A stretch of 64,000 nucleotides of DNA. It comes from Phytopythium helicoides. Taxonomy: Eukaryota > Oomycota > Peronosporomycetes > Pythiales > Pythiaceae. This document shows positions 63,281 to 64,000 of this stretch, one piece after another. The notes beneath the pieces are model-generated. The model was not told the DNA's origin. It saw nothing but the letters and a program-made list of their open reading frames with translations, and did no database searches. A program made the translations under genes and the position numbers. Positions within the stretch are counted from its first letter, which is position 1. Every line of letters begins with the position of its first letter. Location: contig JANFNE010000024.1 in assembly GCA_024867545.1 (NCBI GenBank), forward strand, positions 248,001 through 312,000, given 5' to 3'.

Positions 63281-64000
63281 TCTGAGCTGATGAAGCACGC
63301 GAGACTAGAGTACCTCGTATTATATGCGTAGAGACCAACCCACTACTCCCGAGTACGTGATAACAAATGCTCTCGAAATGTGAGCAGCGATGGATTCGGA
63401 GCAATCTCCACCAAGTTCAACGCCAGTACACACCTGCGGGTGATCCCATCCGGCGAGAGATCATCCATTAGAACCTCTCCCCACCAAAGGTAACTCGAAG
63501 CAGTAATGACCGCAGCCAAATGTTGGGTCATCCGCCTTTCCTTCTCCATCCCCACACCCACAGCATTGCAGATCGCAGATCTGCGCCTCTGCAACATCTT
63601 GCTGTGCGTCACCAAGCGGATTTTTTGTCTTTACTCAGAACCATCTGCGACTACCCGAGCTTTGCTGTTCATGTGGCCACTACTGGCCGAGTGATCCGAG
63701 TGGAACTTCACATCTTGACTTGTGTATTGCGAGAGCCGGGGAGCGATCCCGATCCCATGATCGACCAGCGGATGTGGCTTTCTGTTAGTTCCCATATACA
63801 GCGTTACACTGGACTTCACTATGAGCTGTATGCATGCATGGGCGGACAGCGTGAGCATGTGACTCACCGTTCCGCAAAAGCAGAAGTGCCATCATTGCTA
63901 TCTCATACACCTGTACATGACGTATCGAGCCAAAAGATCCGTGAGCCCGTGACTCACTGTGTGTGGATAGTCAACGTCGCCAACGCGGCACTTTGTACGA
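63281..64000. other. Right end of window, no supported gene
   Basis: Short overlapping frames only. The flanking gene, if any, lies beyond the window. Confidence 0.4.

Noticed and set aside
1..64000. CRISPR array, tRNA or rRNA genes
   Set aside because: Looked for regularly spaced repeats and cloverleaf or rRNA-like sequence; the repeats present are inverted or short tandem and the genome is eukaryotic.

Overview
The window looks like nuclear DNA of an oomycete plant pathogen, most likely Phytophthora or a close relative. The evidence is an expanded secreted PL1 pectin-lyase family, oomycete-style initiator cores (a TCATTYYNCAATTT-like element 30-60 nt upstream of many starts), short GT-AG introns of 50-115 nt, a flagellar PACRG gene, tyrosine-kinase-like kinases, DIRS-type and MULE transposon relics, and a small secreted protein with an RXLR motif. 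Species was not determined. No tRNA, rRNA or CRISPR array was recognised.

Layout. 1-7.5 kb is a transposon graveyard: a decayed DIRS-like tyrosine-recombinase retrotransposon, a probable solo LTR on the minus strand, a MULE transposase fragment and an acidic repeat-rich frame. 7.6-21.6 kb is a pectin-lyase cluster with seven loci or remnants. Four of them form two head-to-head pairs inside two giant inverted repeats, one with about 2.5 kb arms and a roughly 96 bp spacer, the other with about 1.6 kb arms and a 7 bp spacer. Between them lies a mosaic in which a pectin-lyase promoter and signal peptide have been placed in frame with the end of a Sel1-repeat gene; the intact parent Sel1 gene is at 17.4 kb. 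22.7-29.2 kb holds housekeeping and signalling genes: a RAE1-like mRNA export factor, a sedolisin (S53) protease, a MAP kinase kinase and PACRG.

29.6-39.5 kb is an array of six GNAT-family acetyltransferases with two secreted type-B carboxylesterases between copies 2 and 3. 39.9-43.6 kb has a three-exon glutaredoxin, a saccharopine-dehydrogenase-like oxidoreductase and a probable ELMO-domain protein. 43.9-52.5 kb, mostly on the minus strand, has an unrecognised LRR-like protein, two more carboxylesterases, an Ulp1-protease fragment and a second, intact saccharopine-dehydrogenase-like gene. 53-64 kb is sparser: a 54-codon membrane micropeptide candidate, a cysteine-rich secreted protein, a pseudokinase and an active-looking TKL kinase joined in one frame by a single stop codon, a decayed isopeptidase-T (USP5-like) copy, and a small secreted protein with an RALR motif.

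The theme is tandem and inverted expansion of secreted plant-cell-wall and ester-hydrolysing enzymes next to conserved genes. Single-nucleotide frameshifts appear in many otherwise well-conserved genes (RAE1, sedolisin, carboxylesterase 1, acetyltransferases 5 and 6, oxidoreductase 1, pectin lyases 3 and 4). Some of these are probably draft-sequence errors, so 'broken' calls should be read with that in mind.
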